Part shown: positions 36,401-47,976 of the stretch, in pieces | Numbering within the stretch: the first letter of the stretch is position 1 | Layout: every line of letters begins with the position of its first letter | Assembly (NCBI GenBank): GCA_963969345.1 | Contig: OZ017768.1 | Location: 6,844,718-6,908,717, forward strand | Length of the DNA: 64,000 nt | Source: Turbatrix aceti | Taxonomy: Eukaryota > Nematoda > Chromadorea > Rhabditida > Panagrolaimidae | Reading direction: 5' to 3' | Translations under genes and position numbers: made by a program | The notes under the pieces: generated by a model | Databases searched by the model: none | What the model saw: the letters and a program-made list of their open reading frames with translations, nothing else | Told to the model about the DNA's origin: nothing

Positions 36401-36811
36401 TCGGCGCAAACTGCGGAGGCTTTTACAAGGCAGGAACGCTCGTGTCGAGACAGTACTCTGCTTTTGTCATCTCAAATATCCAGTTTATCAAGTGTCTCAC
36501 ACTTTTCATCTGCCCCGGTCTCGTCGCGTTTTTCGTCGAGGACGACGCGGATCAGTCGCAGTGGCGGCACATTTTTATCATCTTTACCATTTTTCTTGTT
36601 ATCGTTCGTTTTTGAGCTTTTGATGGCTAAATTGGCCTAAAACACCCAAAATTGATTGTTTTAGGCCAATCTTATCTTCTGCTATCACGCGACGGCCAAA
36701 CCGCGGCCGTTTACCTTCATCACCCGAGAAACCGTCCAAAAATCCAAAATCCCGAGTCGAACTCCTTCTGTCTCGTCGACACAGAAGAAATCCGCATCGA
36801 CCGGTGTCTGA
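33441..36811 (+). CDS. Major facilitator superfamily transporter with a MITE inside its second exon
   Basis: Twelve-helix-type transporter, SLC17-like in outline; substrate unknown. Exon 1 is 33441-33512 (donor GAG/GTACGT). The original exon 2 appears to begin at 34503 after GCGTTTTAG (EDTTTTMPHCH...) and end at 35804; exon 3 is 35851-36603; exon 4 36665-36811. Helices are evident (RYVILVLGLFCLTSVCSN; YLMWAVAVGSMLATFPFNFL; FVLWVVLF; VLFVVLINSSIGANCGGFY). The hAT-like element at 34537-35170 interrupts exon 2 and brings an immediate in-frame TGA at 34554 on read-through. Removal of 34553-35149 as a GT-AG intron restores a 558-codon frame with 15 extra codons. Using the weak acceptor at 35201 would skip the damaged part. 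If neither happens this copy is a null allele. Confidence 0.8.
34537..35170. mobile_element. Non-autonomous hAT-like MITE, 634 bp, with 8-bp target-site duplication
   Basis: The element is an almost full-length palindrome with arms of about 310 bases. Termini are CAGAGATGGCAAAAAAGTGA and its complement TCACTTTTTTGCCATCTCTG. It is flanked by a perfect 8-bp direct repeat CTGTCATG (34529-34536 and 35171-35178). CAGRG-type termini and 8-bp duplications are characteristic of hAT transposons. There is no transposase; the apparent ORFs at both ends are mirror translations of the arms. The insertion lies in the coding exon of the MFS transporter. Confidence 0.9.
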
Positions 36812-37894
36812 CTGACTAAGTGACCGAAGTCTCGCGCGTGCATCAATTCCCAGTTAAATAAATATTATTAATAAATATAAATAAATGTGGTTTTTTAATT
36901 GCTAGTAAATTGGCGCCCCCGATTTTTTTCGAGGCTTCTCGGAAGTATTTTTTTTTGTCTTCGACAAAGAAGAATAAAACAAGAGTGTTTGTTTTTTTCT
37001 CCTGGATCGATCGTCGACCGTGACCGTCGATCGTTGCCGCGGTGGCAATCGAATGAATGCTCAGCGAAGGGGTCAGAAATCTGTGAGATGCTATCGGACA
37101 TACTACATTCTATATTTCTCGATTTCTGCTGCGTGCGGGCAAACAAAACTTCCTGGAAAACATTTCGTCAGGGAATGAAAAATATTTAGATCAACAGCAT
37201 CGTAATACCGTAATCCACCGTAAAAAAACCATTTTTTTGACATGAGTGTTTTTTGAAGCCAAGACGGAATTTTTGGAAAATCAGGGCTCAAATTCCTGTT
37301 TTTCAAAGTCAAGGATCAAACTTTTCGATGAACTCGAAAATCAAAGAGCAACCTAAATAAATAGCGTGTTTCAATTAGGAGTCTAACGTGTCACCTCTGC
37401 AGACGTCGACCGTCGACCGCCGCGACCGGTGACAGACGGGGCGCGTAATGAGCGCAACAGCGAGGTTTGCCGTGCCAAACGTCATTAGTTGAGGGCCGGC
37501 ATTCACACCTCGCTTCATTCAAAAGCCAATTTTGGCAATTGTGTCAGTCACTTGGCTGTCAACGAGGCAGACTCCCTGCCTGCCTGCCTGCCTTGCGGGG
37601 AGAGGAACAGGGGAAGACAAAACTTTTTTTCTTCTTCTTCTCCTTCTCGTCATCCTGTGCACATAAACGGAGGCTAAAGACGTCGGCGCGTCGTCGTGCC
37701 GAGCGGGCGGCGATTCGGAGTGAAATTAAATTTGTCCTGCCTTCTGTCTTGACAACCAAGTACATATTACGTGCGCGCTCTTCGTTCGCTTCCTTCTTCT
37801 TTGCCTCGCTCGGTCGTATCAGTAGCCATCTCTGTCTCTCCGGAGTGCTGCCCGTGTCGTTGCCGTCCTCCCGCGGATCGATCGTGATCGTCAG
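36812..37894. other. Noncoding stretch between transporter and membrane-protein gene
   Basis: Contains AATAAA-rich polyadenylation sequence near 36855-36885 for the transporter and otherwise no gene-like frame. The last ~200 bases are CT-rich and may hold the promoter or 5' UTR of the next gene. Confidence 0.5.
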
Positions 37895-38876
37895 ATGCGT
37901 TCCGCGAGTTACAATGGTCTCGCCGCGGCGTCTGTCGGACCCGTGCCGCCTTCGCCGACGCTCACGGCACCCGTTGGGGCGATGAACGTAACTGCGACCG
38001 CGACGGCGGCTACGGTAGAGGGCGTCGTCAGCGAGAGTCACGCGCTCCTTGGCCCCGGCGACGATGACCGCGCGAGCACCCACTACGAAGAACCCGCCGA
38101 TGGTGGTGCCAGCCTCGAGCATCATTTTCTTATTTGCTGCTGGCGACAGCCAATTTTGGTTTGTTTTTTCGGTGATTGGGTTAACGGGTCCCAAGTGGGG
38201 GCAGGAGAGCGCACTTTCTCTTAGCAAACGTAAAAAAAAATTGTTCCTGGGCAGTACCCAAAAATGTCCAAAATTCAAAATCCATCATTTCAACACCCAA
38301 AAATTTCAGAAATCAGCCAAAATCGTCTGTTTCCTGTCAGTTTTATCCCTCGCGAGCAATCTCATCTCTCTCATCTGGGCCGGTCGACAGACAGCGCTGC
38401 ACATCGGCATCGAGGTGCTCGCGCTGCTCGTCGAGGCCTTCTGCCTGCTGTTGTTGTACTACGCGCTCACCTTCCGCTACGCAGTCTACATCCGGCCGTA
38501 CCTAGTGTTCAACGTCATGTGGAACGTCGTACTCGTCCTACTGTGGTTCTTCTGCTTCATCGAGCTCTTCAGAGGCGCTCATTTCCCGACACGGGTATCG
38601 TCTTCCGTCTGGCAGGCGCTGTCTGCGACACCGCGGCCTTCGCTCACGTACTACTACTACTACAGGCCGGATGAGAGTCTTTTTCCCGCGATTTCCCTGC
38701 TCTGCGGGCTAGGAGCGACGATTCTGGTCAATTTTTGGTTTCTGCACATCATCATTCTTGTTTACTTCTCCCTCCAGGCTCAGCGAAAGCCCCGACGCTC
38801 GGCTCCAACCACACCTGCCGCCTGGTCCGCCCCGACTAGCCCCCATTACAGCACCAAACCTCTTGTCCACCTCTGA
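37895..38876 (+). CDS. Four-helix membrane protein, LAPTM/DUF7027-like, function unknown
   Basis: Exons 37895-38158 and 38310-38876 join in phase 0 to 276 residues. A soluble N-terminus rich in Ala, Pro and Thr leads to HHFLICCWRQ just before the first helix, a Cys-rich entry reminiscent of nematode DUF7027 and LAPTM4-type proteins. Four hydrophobic segments follow: KIVCFLSVLSLASNLISLIW; LHIGIEVLALLVEAFCLLLL; VFNVMWNVVLVLLWFFCFIE; LCGLGATILVNFWFLHIIIL. A Tyr run (TYYYYYRPDE) sits in the last loop, and the tail is Pro/Ser-rich. The start is the first ATG with good downstream phase, but an upstream exon is possible. Family assignment is tentative. Confidence 0.65.
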
Positions 38877-38973
38877 TCTGGCGCGCGCACAGAACTCAAC
38901 TTATATTTTACGTTGTTTTTTATAAGCAGTCAAATAAATAAATTACTCACAGGAGCCAAAATCGCGGACGACA

Positions 38974-39124
38974 TCATAAATCGTTTATTTGTCGTTGAAG
39001 ATTCCGTCCTATCGCTTCGACGTCCTCCAGCAAAGCCCGTAGGTTAGGAATGGGAAAAGGAGCAGTATTTGCGATGGCATCTTCCGGCAGGCGAGGTGCT
39101 TGGTTTTGCATGACCTCGAGGATC
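38974..39124 (-). CDS. Possible 3' exon of a small unidentified gene
   Basis: After a good acceptor (ACGAGTTGCAG, ending 39125 on minus) a 50-codon frame reads ILEVMQNQAPRLPEDAIANT and ends LQRQINDL. Its composition looks protein-like. Upstream on minus, an ATG near 39444 (MRKYMSARPEDIK) could be exon 1, but no donor there gives a matching phase, so the model is incomplete. No family recognised. Confidence 0.3.
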
Positions 39125-39576
39125 CTGCAACTCGTAAAAGATCCGAAATGGGAAAAAACAGAAAAAAAATAGAAACCACAAATAAAAAAATAAAACAAGA
39201 ACAAAGCTACAGTAACCGAAATACAAAAACGAATGATAACGATGGATCGTAAACTGTTTTCTGCCGATAAACAATTATCAGAAAACATTTCGACAAAAAA
39301 AAAGAAGCAAAATAAATGCGAATGGGGAACACTGCGTTGCTGCAAAGTGTCCCCCATTTGATATTTATAAAACAAACGCATTTTTTGTCAGTTGGTGACA
39401 CTTTTGATGTCTTCCGGGCGTGCTGACATGTATTTGCGCATGAGATCACTGCTAACTAGCTGCCAAGCGAGTCAACACGACCCCGGGTAGGGTTATAAAC
39501 GGCCCGTGTATTACCAGAGGCTAGTTTTTGGTGAACTTTGTCATCGCCGACTGTTTCGTCTGTTTTTGCTACCTCA

Positions 39577-39744
39577 ATGCGCTTCGCGGTACTTTTCATT
39601 GCGCTTCTTGCACTTCTGGCCATTGGCGACGCTGATAAGTGGGTTTCGCCGACGTACGAAGACTACCTCAGCGATCCAGACTACATGGACTACTTTCACA
39701 GTTATTACGGTCACATTACGACGTATTTTACGCTCGAACAGTGA
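39577..39744 (+). CDS. Small secreted tyrosine-rich peptide, unknown
   Basis: A 55-residue frame with a clear signal peptide (MRFAVLFIALLALLAIGDA, about 19 residues), followed by a 36-residue mature part rich in Tyr, Asp and Ser (PTYEDYLSDPDYMDYFHSYY). No cysteines and no dibasic processing sites in the mature part, so it is not an obvious antimicrobial or classical neuropeptide precursor. It lies 162 bases upstream of the MTRFR start on the same strand. A polyadenylation-like AATAAA follows at about 39777. The homologue, if any, is unknown to me. Confidence 0.6.
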   Translation: MRFAVLFIALLALLAIGDADKWVSPTYEDYLSDPDYMDYFHSYYGHITTYFTLEQ

Positions 39745-39906
39745 AAAATGCTCAAAATGATAATTTTGTTTGAAAAAATAAAAAATGGTTATTGAAGATG
39801 GTTGTTTTGGGGTTTTTTTCGTTGTACTCGATAGTTGGATACTGTATGGGACCACAAAAATGTAAAACAGGGATAAACAAAAAATTTTGACCGTAATCGG
39901 CTTCAG

Positions 39907-40320
39907 ATGCTGCCCGCACTGCGATTCCAGTTCCTAAGGCATTTTTCGGCGCGAAAAAAGTTGCTCAGCGAATACCGTTTTCCCGAGATCAGAAAGCAGG
40001 ACTGCGAGCAGACGTTCATCTCAGGCTGGGGTCCGGGAGGCCAAAAAGTGAACACGGCACAAAACGCGGTCTGCCTCAAGCACCGGCCCACAGGCGTTGT
40101 CGTCAAAGTCCACGAATCCCGTCTGCTGCCCAAGAACATCGAAATCGCCCACGAGCGCCTCAAGCTCGCCGTCGACCGCCACATCAACGGCGACGGCTGC
40201 TTCGAAGCCCAGGCAGATCGGCTGCAGCGCGAAATCGAGCATCGTCGCAACCGGTCGCGCGAGAAGAAACGCAAACTCAAGGCAGCCCTCGCGGCGGGGG
40301 ACGGGAAGGATTCTGAGTAG
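39907..40320 (+). CDS. MTRFR: Mitochondrial release-factor-like peptidyl-tRNA hydrolase (MTRFR/C12orf65)
   Basis: Single-exon 137-residue protein that releases stalled peptidyl-tRNA from mitochondrial ribosomes. The GGQ catalytic motif is at residues 44-46 within SGWGPGGQKVNTAQNAVCLK, followed by the conserved HRPTGVVVKVHESR strand. The N-terminus (MLPALRFQFLRHFSARKK) is a plausible mitochondrial presequence, and the C-terminus is a basic helix (RRNRSREKKRKLKAAL) that in this family inserts into the ribosome. The codon-recognition domain of full release factors is absent, as expected. The ATG at 39907 directly follows CTTCAG, indicating trans-splicing or an upstream noncoding exon. Confidence 0.92.
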   Translation: MLPALRFQFLRHFSARKKLLSEYRFPEIRKQDCEQTFISGWGPGGQKVNTAQNAVCLKHRPTGVVVKVHESRLLPKNIEIAHERLKLAVDRHINGDGCFEAQADRLQREIEHRRNRSREKKRKLKAALAAGDGKDSE

Positions 40321-41335
40321 CTTGTATCGTTGGCGGTCGTAAAAAGCGTCTTGAAAGCTCGACAAAAACACCTCGGGGACAACGCAACGAAGAAAACATT
40401 TTTCTGCGACGATTCACGCACGAACGAGCTGCTGACCACGCCTTTGGTGAGTCAACGGCCAATGCAATGTAAACTATGGATTATTACTCACGTTCTAATT
40501 GAATGATTTCAAAGCTGTGTTATCGGAATGACGCGATTTTCAAATGTGCGGGTTTTATGACGACGATAATGTATAGGTTACGGTAAAGGTGATTTCTTGC
40601 AACGAAATGCATTTCATGGAAGCGGAATTCTCGCAACGAAATGACGTGATTTCTATGTATATGTTTTAGTTTTTAGGATTTGTTTACGTGCTTTTTCTTC
40701 TGTATTTGTTTTTGATTTGATTTTTTTAGAACCTGTGTGTTCTTTGCTGTCCGCGTACTTGCATCCGATGTACACAGCTGCTTATCACTCACCGCCAATC
40801 CCCAAAGTTATGCTTTCACTGCCCTTTGCACTTTTTTCGTCGTAAAAAAAGTAAAACGCCGCTACCTGCGTTGTTGATTATGTCGATGACGATCCAACCT
40901 TTTTGTGCACCTCCAGTGTTTCCGTGCAATTTCGTGTACCCTGTTTCATGCTTGGCTGCTAATGTGCGACCCCGGAGATTAGTCGTCCACTCCCAGGATT
41001 CATCGACCAAAACTTCTTTACGTAACCTCATTGACGTGTTTACACTAACGTGAAGACAAACATGATTGCAAAAACTCTACTACTGGTGGTTTTTTGCCCG
41101 TGCGAACGCGTTGGCGCGACGGGTAAGAAAACCAGCCGGATCAACCTAGTCCAGACAATCAAGCTCAGAACTCGGGATCGGAGGAGGGAGGAATAGGAAA
41201 GAGGGGTTACACCAGAAACACTAAATATGTTTTCGACTGCGAGGCAGGGCTGCGCAATCTCAACTTTTTTTTTCGCTCTAGATAGCATACAATAGGCAGG
41301 GGAGGATCGGAAAAAGAGGAGAGAGAGAGAGAGAG
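40321..41335. other. Noncoding stretch between MTRFR and PFK
   Basis: Genes on the two sides converge here, so both 3' UTRs lie within it. A (GA)n tract is at 41319-41335 next to the PFK stop. The 71-codon minus-strand frame at 40816-41031 has no splice context and no recognisable domain and is not called. Confidence 0.5.
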
Positions 41336-44081
41336 TTAGTCCTGGTCATGATCGACATCGGGGATGTCGAGGGCCTCGGTCACGTAGGTGTCGTTGTGCT
41401 TGGCGAGGATGCGGAGGAGCGGACGCAGCATGAGCCACCACTGATCCTTCGGCAGTCGATGCTCAAAGTCGGTCTGTTCGATGAGCTCTTCGACGGGCGT
41501 GAAGACGACGCGGCGTCCACGCAGACCCAGCAGGGTAGCCGAATCCGGTCCGACAGCGTTGTTGATGCCTTTCTCGACGTCTATGCACTCCTTCGCCTGC
41601 GTGATGAGATATTCGAGAGCGCGGGCCGCGAGCTTGGTAGCCATGTTGCGATCGAAGGGCGTCGGATTGCCGCCCTGCTGCGCGTGTCCGAGGACGTTGA
41701 CGCGGGTCGAGAAGTCGCCCTTGCCCTCGCCGGCAAAGAGTTGCTGCACGAAGGTCGTCGTGTAGTGACGGGACGCGTTCTCGCAGCGAACGATGAGGTA
41801 GCGCTGCACGCCCTTTCGCATCTTCTTCCGGATGACTTCGCAGTCCTCTTTGATGGCATCGACGCCGAAGGGCTCTTCGAAGATGTACGCGTTGTCAGCG
41901 CCGGACGCGAGGGCAGAGATCGTAGCCAGGTAACCGCAGTATCCGCCCATAGTCTCGATGATGAAGACGCGACGCTTTGTACCGGTCGCCGACTGCTTGA
42001 TCTTGTCGATCATGTAGCAGATCTCGTTGACGGCCGTGTCGGAGCCGAGGGAGAGCGAGGTGCCGGGGATGTTGTTGCTGATCGTGCACGGAATCACGCA
42101 CATAGGGATGCGGAATGCATCGAACCGATCGCGGAAGCTCGCCAGATCGATGACCGATTTGTAGGCCTAAAAAACGGAGAAAATAGGCAACGTAGGTACA
42201 AAAACAGGTAAAATCCCACCTCGAAGCCACCGATGATGAGCAGCGCGTGGATGTTGAACGCCTTGAACTGTTCAGCGATTTTATCGATGTTGTTGAGCGG
42301 GAGCTGCTTCTGCGTGCCGAGGAACGATCCTCCGTGCATCACCCAGTTGGACACGTCGCCCCATTCCATTTTCTGAAAACAAACAATAAGTACTGTAACC
42401 ACACAAACAATAAAAATTTTTACCAAGTTTTACCGTAGTTGCGGTAGTCAAAAGTCTACTTTGGTAAAAATTACAGTAATTTTTACCGAAGTAAACGTAC
42501 AACTACCGCGGAAAAACTTGGTACAAATTTCTTGCCAGGACCCGAAAAAGTCGACTAACCTTGAAATAACCTTTTGATAGGCCCTCGAAGGAATTATGGA
42601 CGCCGTAGACGTTGCAGCGATGGTAGAGACCCATCCTGACAAAAGATCGGACAGCCGCGTTCATTCCACCCGCCGGAGCACCTACATTCATGACGGCAAA
42701 GTTGAAAACCTTGCCTTCCGAGAGGTTATCCTTCTCCGTGGTATGCAGCTTGGTCAGCAGACGATAGGTATCGAGATTGCGCTGGAACGAACGGCCTCGC
42801 AGCTTGACAGCCAGCTCCCAGTCTTTCTCGTCCATAGCTTTCTGGACAGCCTGGGTACGTGCGACGCACTCCATGAGGGGTACGCGGACCATCTGGTTGC
42901 CGTCGATGGAGACGACGCAGGGCTCGCTCTCGGGGGTCATCTCCATGAGAGCGAGAACCGCCTCTGCACCCATGCGGCAGCCGAGAAGCCGATCGAAGGC
43001 TGACGGATTGCCGCCTCGCTGGACGTGGCCCAGCACGGTGACGCGCGTATCGTAGTGGAGGGTTTTCTTGATGGTATCCCTCACGAGATCGCAGGAAATC
43101 GGCTTGCCAGAACGGTCGATGGCGCCTTCGGCGACGATGATAATATTCAGCCGAAGACCTGTCTGACGCGTCTGCTGCAGCTTGGAGCAGAGCACCTCGG
43201 GCCAGTTGACCGGAGGCGGCCACTCCGGGATGAAGCAGAAATCAGCCTCCGAAGCCAACGCAGCTACGAGCGCGAGGTATCCGCAGTGACGGCCCATGAC
43301 CTCGACGACGAAAGCCCTCTGATGGCTCTGAGCGGTAGCGACGACAGCGTCGATGGCCTCGATGATACGCTGGACGGCAGAATCCGTGCCAATGGTCATA
43401 TCGGTGCCACAGAAGTCGTTATCGATGGAACCGACGAGGCCTGCGATCTGGATGTTTGGCATGGCATTTGCCTGCTCTCGGGTGATGCGGTTGGTGTCGA
43501 GGAGCTCCTTGACAAGGGATGCCCACTCCTGACGGAAGGTGTTGGCACCCGTCAGTGAGCCATCACCACCGATACAGACCAAATGGCTGATGTTCCTGTC
43601 GATGAGGTTCTTCGCGGCCTGGAGACGGCCCGGACGCTCGCGGAAATCCTTGCAGCGTGCAGATCCGATAATCGTGCCACCGCGCTGGATAATGTCAGAA
43701 ACCGCATTCCAGTCGGCCTCCTGGATGTTATCGCCTCCATCGACCATGCCCTGGTAGCCTTCGTTGATGAAGAACACCTTGCAGCCGAGGTAGACACCCA
43801 TACGGACGACGGAACGCACCGCGCTGTTCATACCTGTAGAATACAGGTTCACAGATTCCAAGGAGGTCCAAAAATCGGGAAAACTCACCTTGAGAATCAC
43901 CGCCACTGGTGAAGACACCCATACAGCGGCCCGAGTATCTGAGGCGTTGGATGGTCGATCCCTCATGGCCGGCAACGGGGACAATGGAGTCCTGACGGAT
44001 GCGAAAGCGCAGAGCCTTTTCCGGGCGGATAGGCATCGCGCCGAGCGAATCCTCCAGAGGAGGAGGCTCGGGGTCAGTCAT
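41336..44081 (-). CDS. pfk: ATP-dependent 6-phosphofructokinase, eukaryotic tandem type
   Basis: Glycolytic enzyme converting fructose 6-phosphate to fructose 1,6-bisphosphate in the cytosol. Exons (minus): 44081-43889, 43833-42560, 42372-42220, 42166-41336; 816 residues, close to the usual ~780-850. The N-terminal catalytic half shows [17 protein letters not shown] (ATP loop), [11 protein letters not shown], and [19 protein letters not shown] with the catalytic Asp. The C-terminal half is the duplicated regulatory copy: [24 protein letters not shown], and [19 protein letters not shown], as expected for allosteric control by fructose 2,6-bisphosphate and citrate. A TTTCAG acceptor five bases upstream of the ATG (exon starts at 44086) suggests trans-splicing or an upstream exon. 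Confidence 0.96.
42421..42523. repeat. Hairpin-forming inverted repeat in a PFK intron
   Basis: TACCAAGTTTTACCGTAGTT pairs with AACTACCGCGGAAAAACTTG, and the inner TACTTTGGTAAAAATTAC pairs with GTAATTTTTACCGAAGTA. Most of the 187-nt intron between exons 2 and 3 can fold into one long hairpin. Confidence 0.75.
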
Positions 44082-44089
44082 CTCCACTG

Positions 44090-47000
44090 AAAAAACAAAC
44101 CGCGTTCCGTTAAATGACTGTAAATAAACTTCCCCCCGGCAATTAGGATGCTCCTCGGGAACCACGAACCAAGAGCAACATGCAAAACTCGGGAACACTA
44201 CGTGCCGGTAAGTGCACGGACTGCCGATTGCCAGACAGGTGAGGAGGAGAATGTTCCCCCCACCCCACCCCAATCCGAAGTCAAAATAAAACAAATTCTC
44301 GCACGCGCAAACAAATATTATAAATAAATGAACGGAAAGCCGGTGACGACGAAGACGACGTAGGGCCTAATCTCTGCAATGGCCCGGGCAGGTGAGGGGG
44401 GGCAGGAGAACAATCACAACCACAAACGCCCCTTCGCGTCCCGGAGAGGGGCCGAAGTGCATCGAAAAAAATTTAAAATAAAAATAAAATACGAACAAGA
44501 ACAGGAAAAATTTGTTTTAAGAGAGCACACGTCCTCCCGCGAGCGATCTATCTGGATGCATCGCGTTCGTTTGTTTCTTCTTAGCTTTCGTTTCGTATCT
44601 GGGCAGACAGTTGTTTTCAAAAAGGTTTTTTTCGCCTGGGGGGAAACGAAACAAAGTTGGGAGACGGGACAAAGGTCAGTTGCGTTGCCCAGTTGTCGTG
44701 TACCGAGAAGCGCTATGCCGCTGGTTATGACGGCAAACGACGCGAAAGGTAACAACTCGCCCTCGCCCAGCTGGTGAAAAACAAAACATCTGCTGCCTAG
44801 GACCTGGACTTAGTTAGATTTTTTCAAAAACAATTGAAATGATGTCATGGGATGGGATGGAATGGGCTGCGTCATCCATCGCCGATCCGGGAGGAAGGCA
44901 GGTTAACCGAGGGAAAGGCAAAAACACCGCTTTTCCCTCGGTTAAAACAAACGGTGACGTGCGAACTGCTTCCGTGCATGTCGCACGTCACTGCGAAGGC
45001 GTCCGGCGAACTCCAAGTAATCAGGAGACGGACGCAGCTTCCCGATCATCTCGATCTGTGGTGCAGCTCCTGCCCCCCCCCTCCCTACTGAATGATCGAT
45101 CCTGCGTGCTTTGCTCCCTGCGTGAACAAGAAACAATGATTGCACGCACTATCAATAGCACCGGTGAACCCTGGCAGCACCCCGGGTAACTGATGCTATG
45201 GAATCTCCGGTTCAATGCGAAAAAAAAATTATAGATAGAATAGATAGATATTTAACGGCCAGGTGTGCTCCGGTGTGTTCAGCAAAAATGGATCAGAGCC
45301 ATCTTTCTAACATTTTACGCATGAGAAAGAAAATTAAACACTGCAGTAAAAAAATTTTTTTTTAAATAAAAATGAAGAACGTCGTGCGAAAGAGGCAAAG
45401 GAACGCTCAACACTCAAATTAGAGGCCCGCACCCGGTGAACTCAAAAATTTAACGCAGACGTTAGAAAAAAAACAGTTTTGGAGGAAGAACGTTGACTGA
45501 AAAACTGCACAGGTCCCGATAGCCCTGCTTGTCGGGCGTAACCGCCAGGGCCAGGGTGTTGTGCGCGAGACGAGCTGCATCTCACGTGAGTCTCCCGGGT
45601 TAAACGGGGCCGAGCGACGAACGAAAAATTCAATTCCGGGTGAAAAAAAAGCAAGTTACATCCCCCAAAAATATCCCCAATGCGAGGGAAAAAGTGACAG
45701 CCGGCACACTGCTGCTGCTGCCGCCGCTGTCGGCATTGCTACTGCTAGGGGACGTTGACTGGCAGCAAAAAAAGCAGTCGAAAGATGGAAGGCGAGGACT
45801 CCTGCGCCGCATAGCATAAATACTACGTTGTTGGGCGGGGAGACACCGAACGAAAAAAAAAAACGAATGCAGACAGAGAAACAAAACAGATCTTGCTTTT
45901 TGTGTTTTTTATGGGCTAGTCTGACCTCGGCCTCGGCAGAGGTGGACCACAATGGTCACAAACCCAGTACGAAGGTCTCTGCGCAACAAACCCAGTACGA
46001 AGAGGCACAACCTCGTCTGCAAGAGGAGCTTGCAACCCCCGAAAATGTCCGATGCAGATGATCTTGGGCGACAGGGGGAAACCGCGGTCACGGGGACGCC
46101 AAACCTTATCACAGACAAATTGTGTGCTATCAAAACATTGATAACCAACCAGCCACTGATTTTGTGGTGTTAGGGACCAAAATAATTTTATTTTATTGAT
46201 TAAAAAAATAAGCTGGAAGCACACATTTTTTTAAAAACCAGCGACCTTACTTCACATAAAAAATAAAATTTTCACATAAAAAAGTCAAGTCACGAGTAAT
46301 CAAAAACGCACCGGTGGCCAGTAATTTGACAGGCGTTGGGAAATTCAATCGTCTGAAGAGAGAGCGGAAAGGTATAATAAAAAAAACTAAACACTTGAAC
46401 AAACATGAAATGCGTCGGCAACTGACTAAATTTTATACGCAAAAACTGTGTTTTGCGGTTAGGTTAACCTTTCTGTTTTTAGGATACCCAACATCATGGG
46501 TTTCTATTTTAGGTAGACTTTTTAAAAACAGCAAAGGTATAGATAAAACACAAAACGCATTTATCATCGCCGCCGCGCCGACCGATCAACCGACCACCTT
46601 CTTGCCCCAGGAAATGACGCGAACAAAACAAAGCAAAACAAATGAGAAATCGACCGCAACGAAAATTTATGACCCGTCGCAGACAGACTGATTTGAGTCG
46701 AGTGCCATAGCAAAAACATCTGCGCGTTGTGTTGCGTCGCCGACGGTGATCGTATCTGCATGAAAGAGACAAACGACGGCGAATTATTTAGATAGGCAAA
46801 AAGTTTGAAATCAGATCAGATAAGAGGGGCAAAATCGCGTCGTGTCTTGTCTCGGCCAGGCCAGGCCATAAAACAAGTTTTTGCAATAACATGACGGATG
46901 CCGTGGGAGGGCATGTCACGCAAAGTGACAGGACAGCAAGAATCGCTCCGTCAAGGACGACGACGACGTCAACGATCGACCCGGAGAAATTTCTATCGTA

Positions 47001-47976
47001 AGAATGAATCACTTGAACGTGTATAATGATGAATGTATCGTATCAGAAAGAATTTTATTTGTTTCAACAAAAAAATTAGAAATAAAATGTTGGCAAACAT
47101 AAAAATTTGGCAAAAAAGGAAAAGATCGCATGTTGCGGGCAGTTTTCGATGAAATTTCGTTTCGGCGAACAAATTATATATTTTCCATGGATACGCCATG
47201 CCGTTCGTTCAGGAGAGGATTTCAGAGAGGATAAATGCATGCGAACTGCAATTCGATTCGTTGCGAACTGAGCCTGCCAGTTTCACACAAACTCGAATTC
47301 GAGTTGAGGCTGTCTTTTTCTTTTTTCACTTGAATTTATTTTTTTTGTTTCCTCGCTGTTTGTTGTCTGGCTGACTGGCTGTGCCTCCTCGTCCCGCACC
47401 CGGCAGCCAGCAGCCGGGTGCTGTGCTCTCCCCGCATGCCGTGCTTCGTCGTTGCTCACCGCGGGGCAATCGATGAAATGACACTAGCTCGAGAATGGCA
47501 GCTGCAGTTGCTGGAAGCAAAGCAAAACGCACCAGGCTAGGCTGCTTGCTGCACGCACGGGCCAACAACTAGTTCTGGGACCGCGTTGTTTGCTGCAAGC
47601 AACCCCAAGTGCACCCCCCAACCACGACCGCCACTCAAGCAAGCCAGCCTGGGGCGCTCCTACTACTGTTGGTTTTTCTAGTATACAACGTCAACCAACA
47701 TTGTTTATCCCAGCGCGGTGTGTTTTTTGTTCTTCTACCTGTTACACACGGCCCCGGCCGGTTGTCCTATTTTTACCTGCATCACCTCGTTGTTCGTGGT
47801 TGTTTACGCGCGAAACTGGCTTATCGCAAGTTCGAGTCGATGCGTGAGTCATTCCCGACGGCCGCGCCTTTTGCTAATAATCTTCCCACCACGGTTGCTC
47901 CCTCGTTCATCGATTGTGCTCGATACATACAATAACGTTTTCTTCAGTCAAATCACGTCACTCATTTTTAGGAAAA
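44090..47976. other. Noncoding stretch between divergent PFK and DHHC genes
   Basis: No gene-like frame; open frames are short or lie over simple sequence (GATA repeats near 45230; CTGCTG near 45708). The segment separates two genes transcribed away from each other and should contain both promoters. Any upstream PFK 5' UTR exon would also lie here. Confidence 0.5.

Noticed and set aside
40816..41031. 71-codon minus ORF (EVLVDESWEWTTNLRGRT...)
   Set aside because: No splice context, no upstream start signal and no recognisable domain; it lies in a convergent intergenic region.
41348..43912. Long plus-strand frames opposite PFK
   Set aside because: Antisense frames of a GC-rich coding region with no family resemblance.
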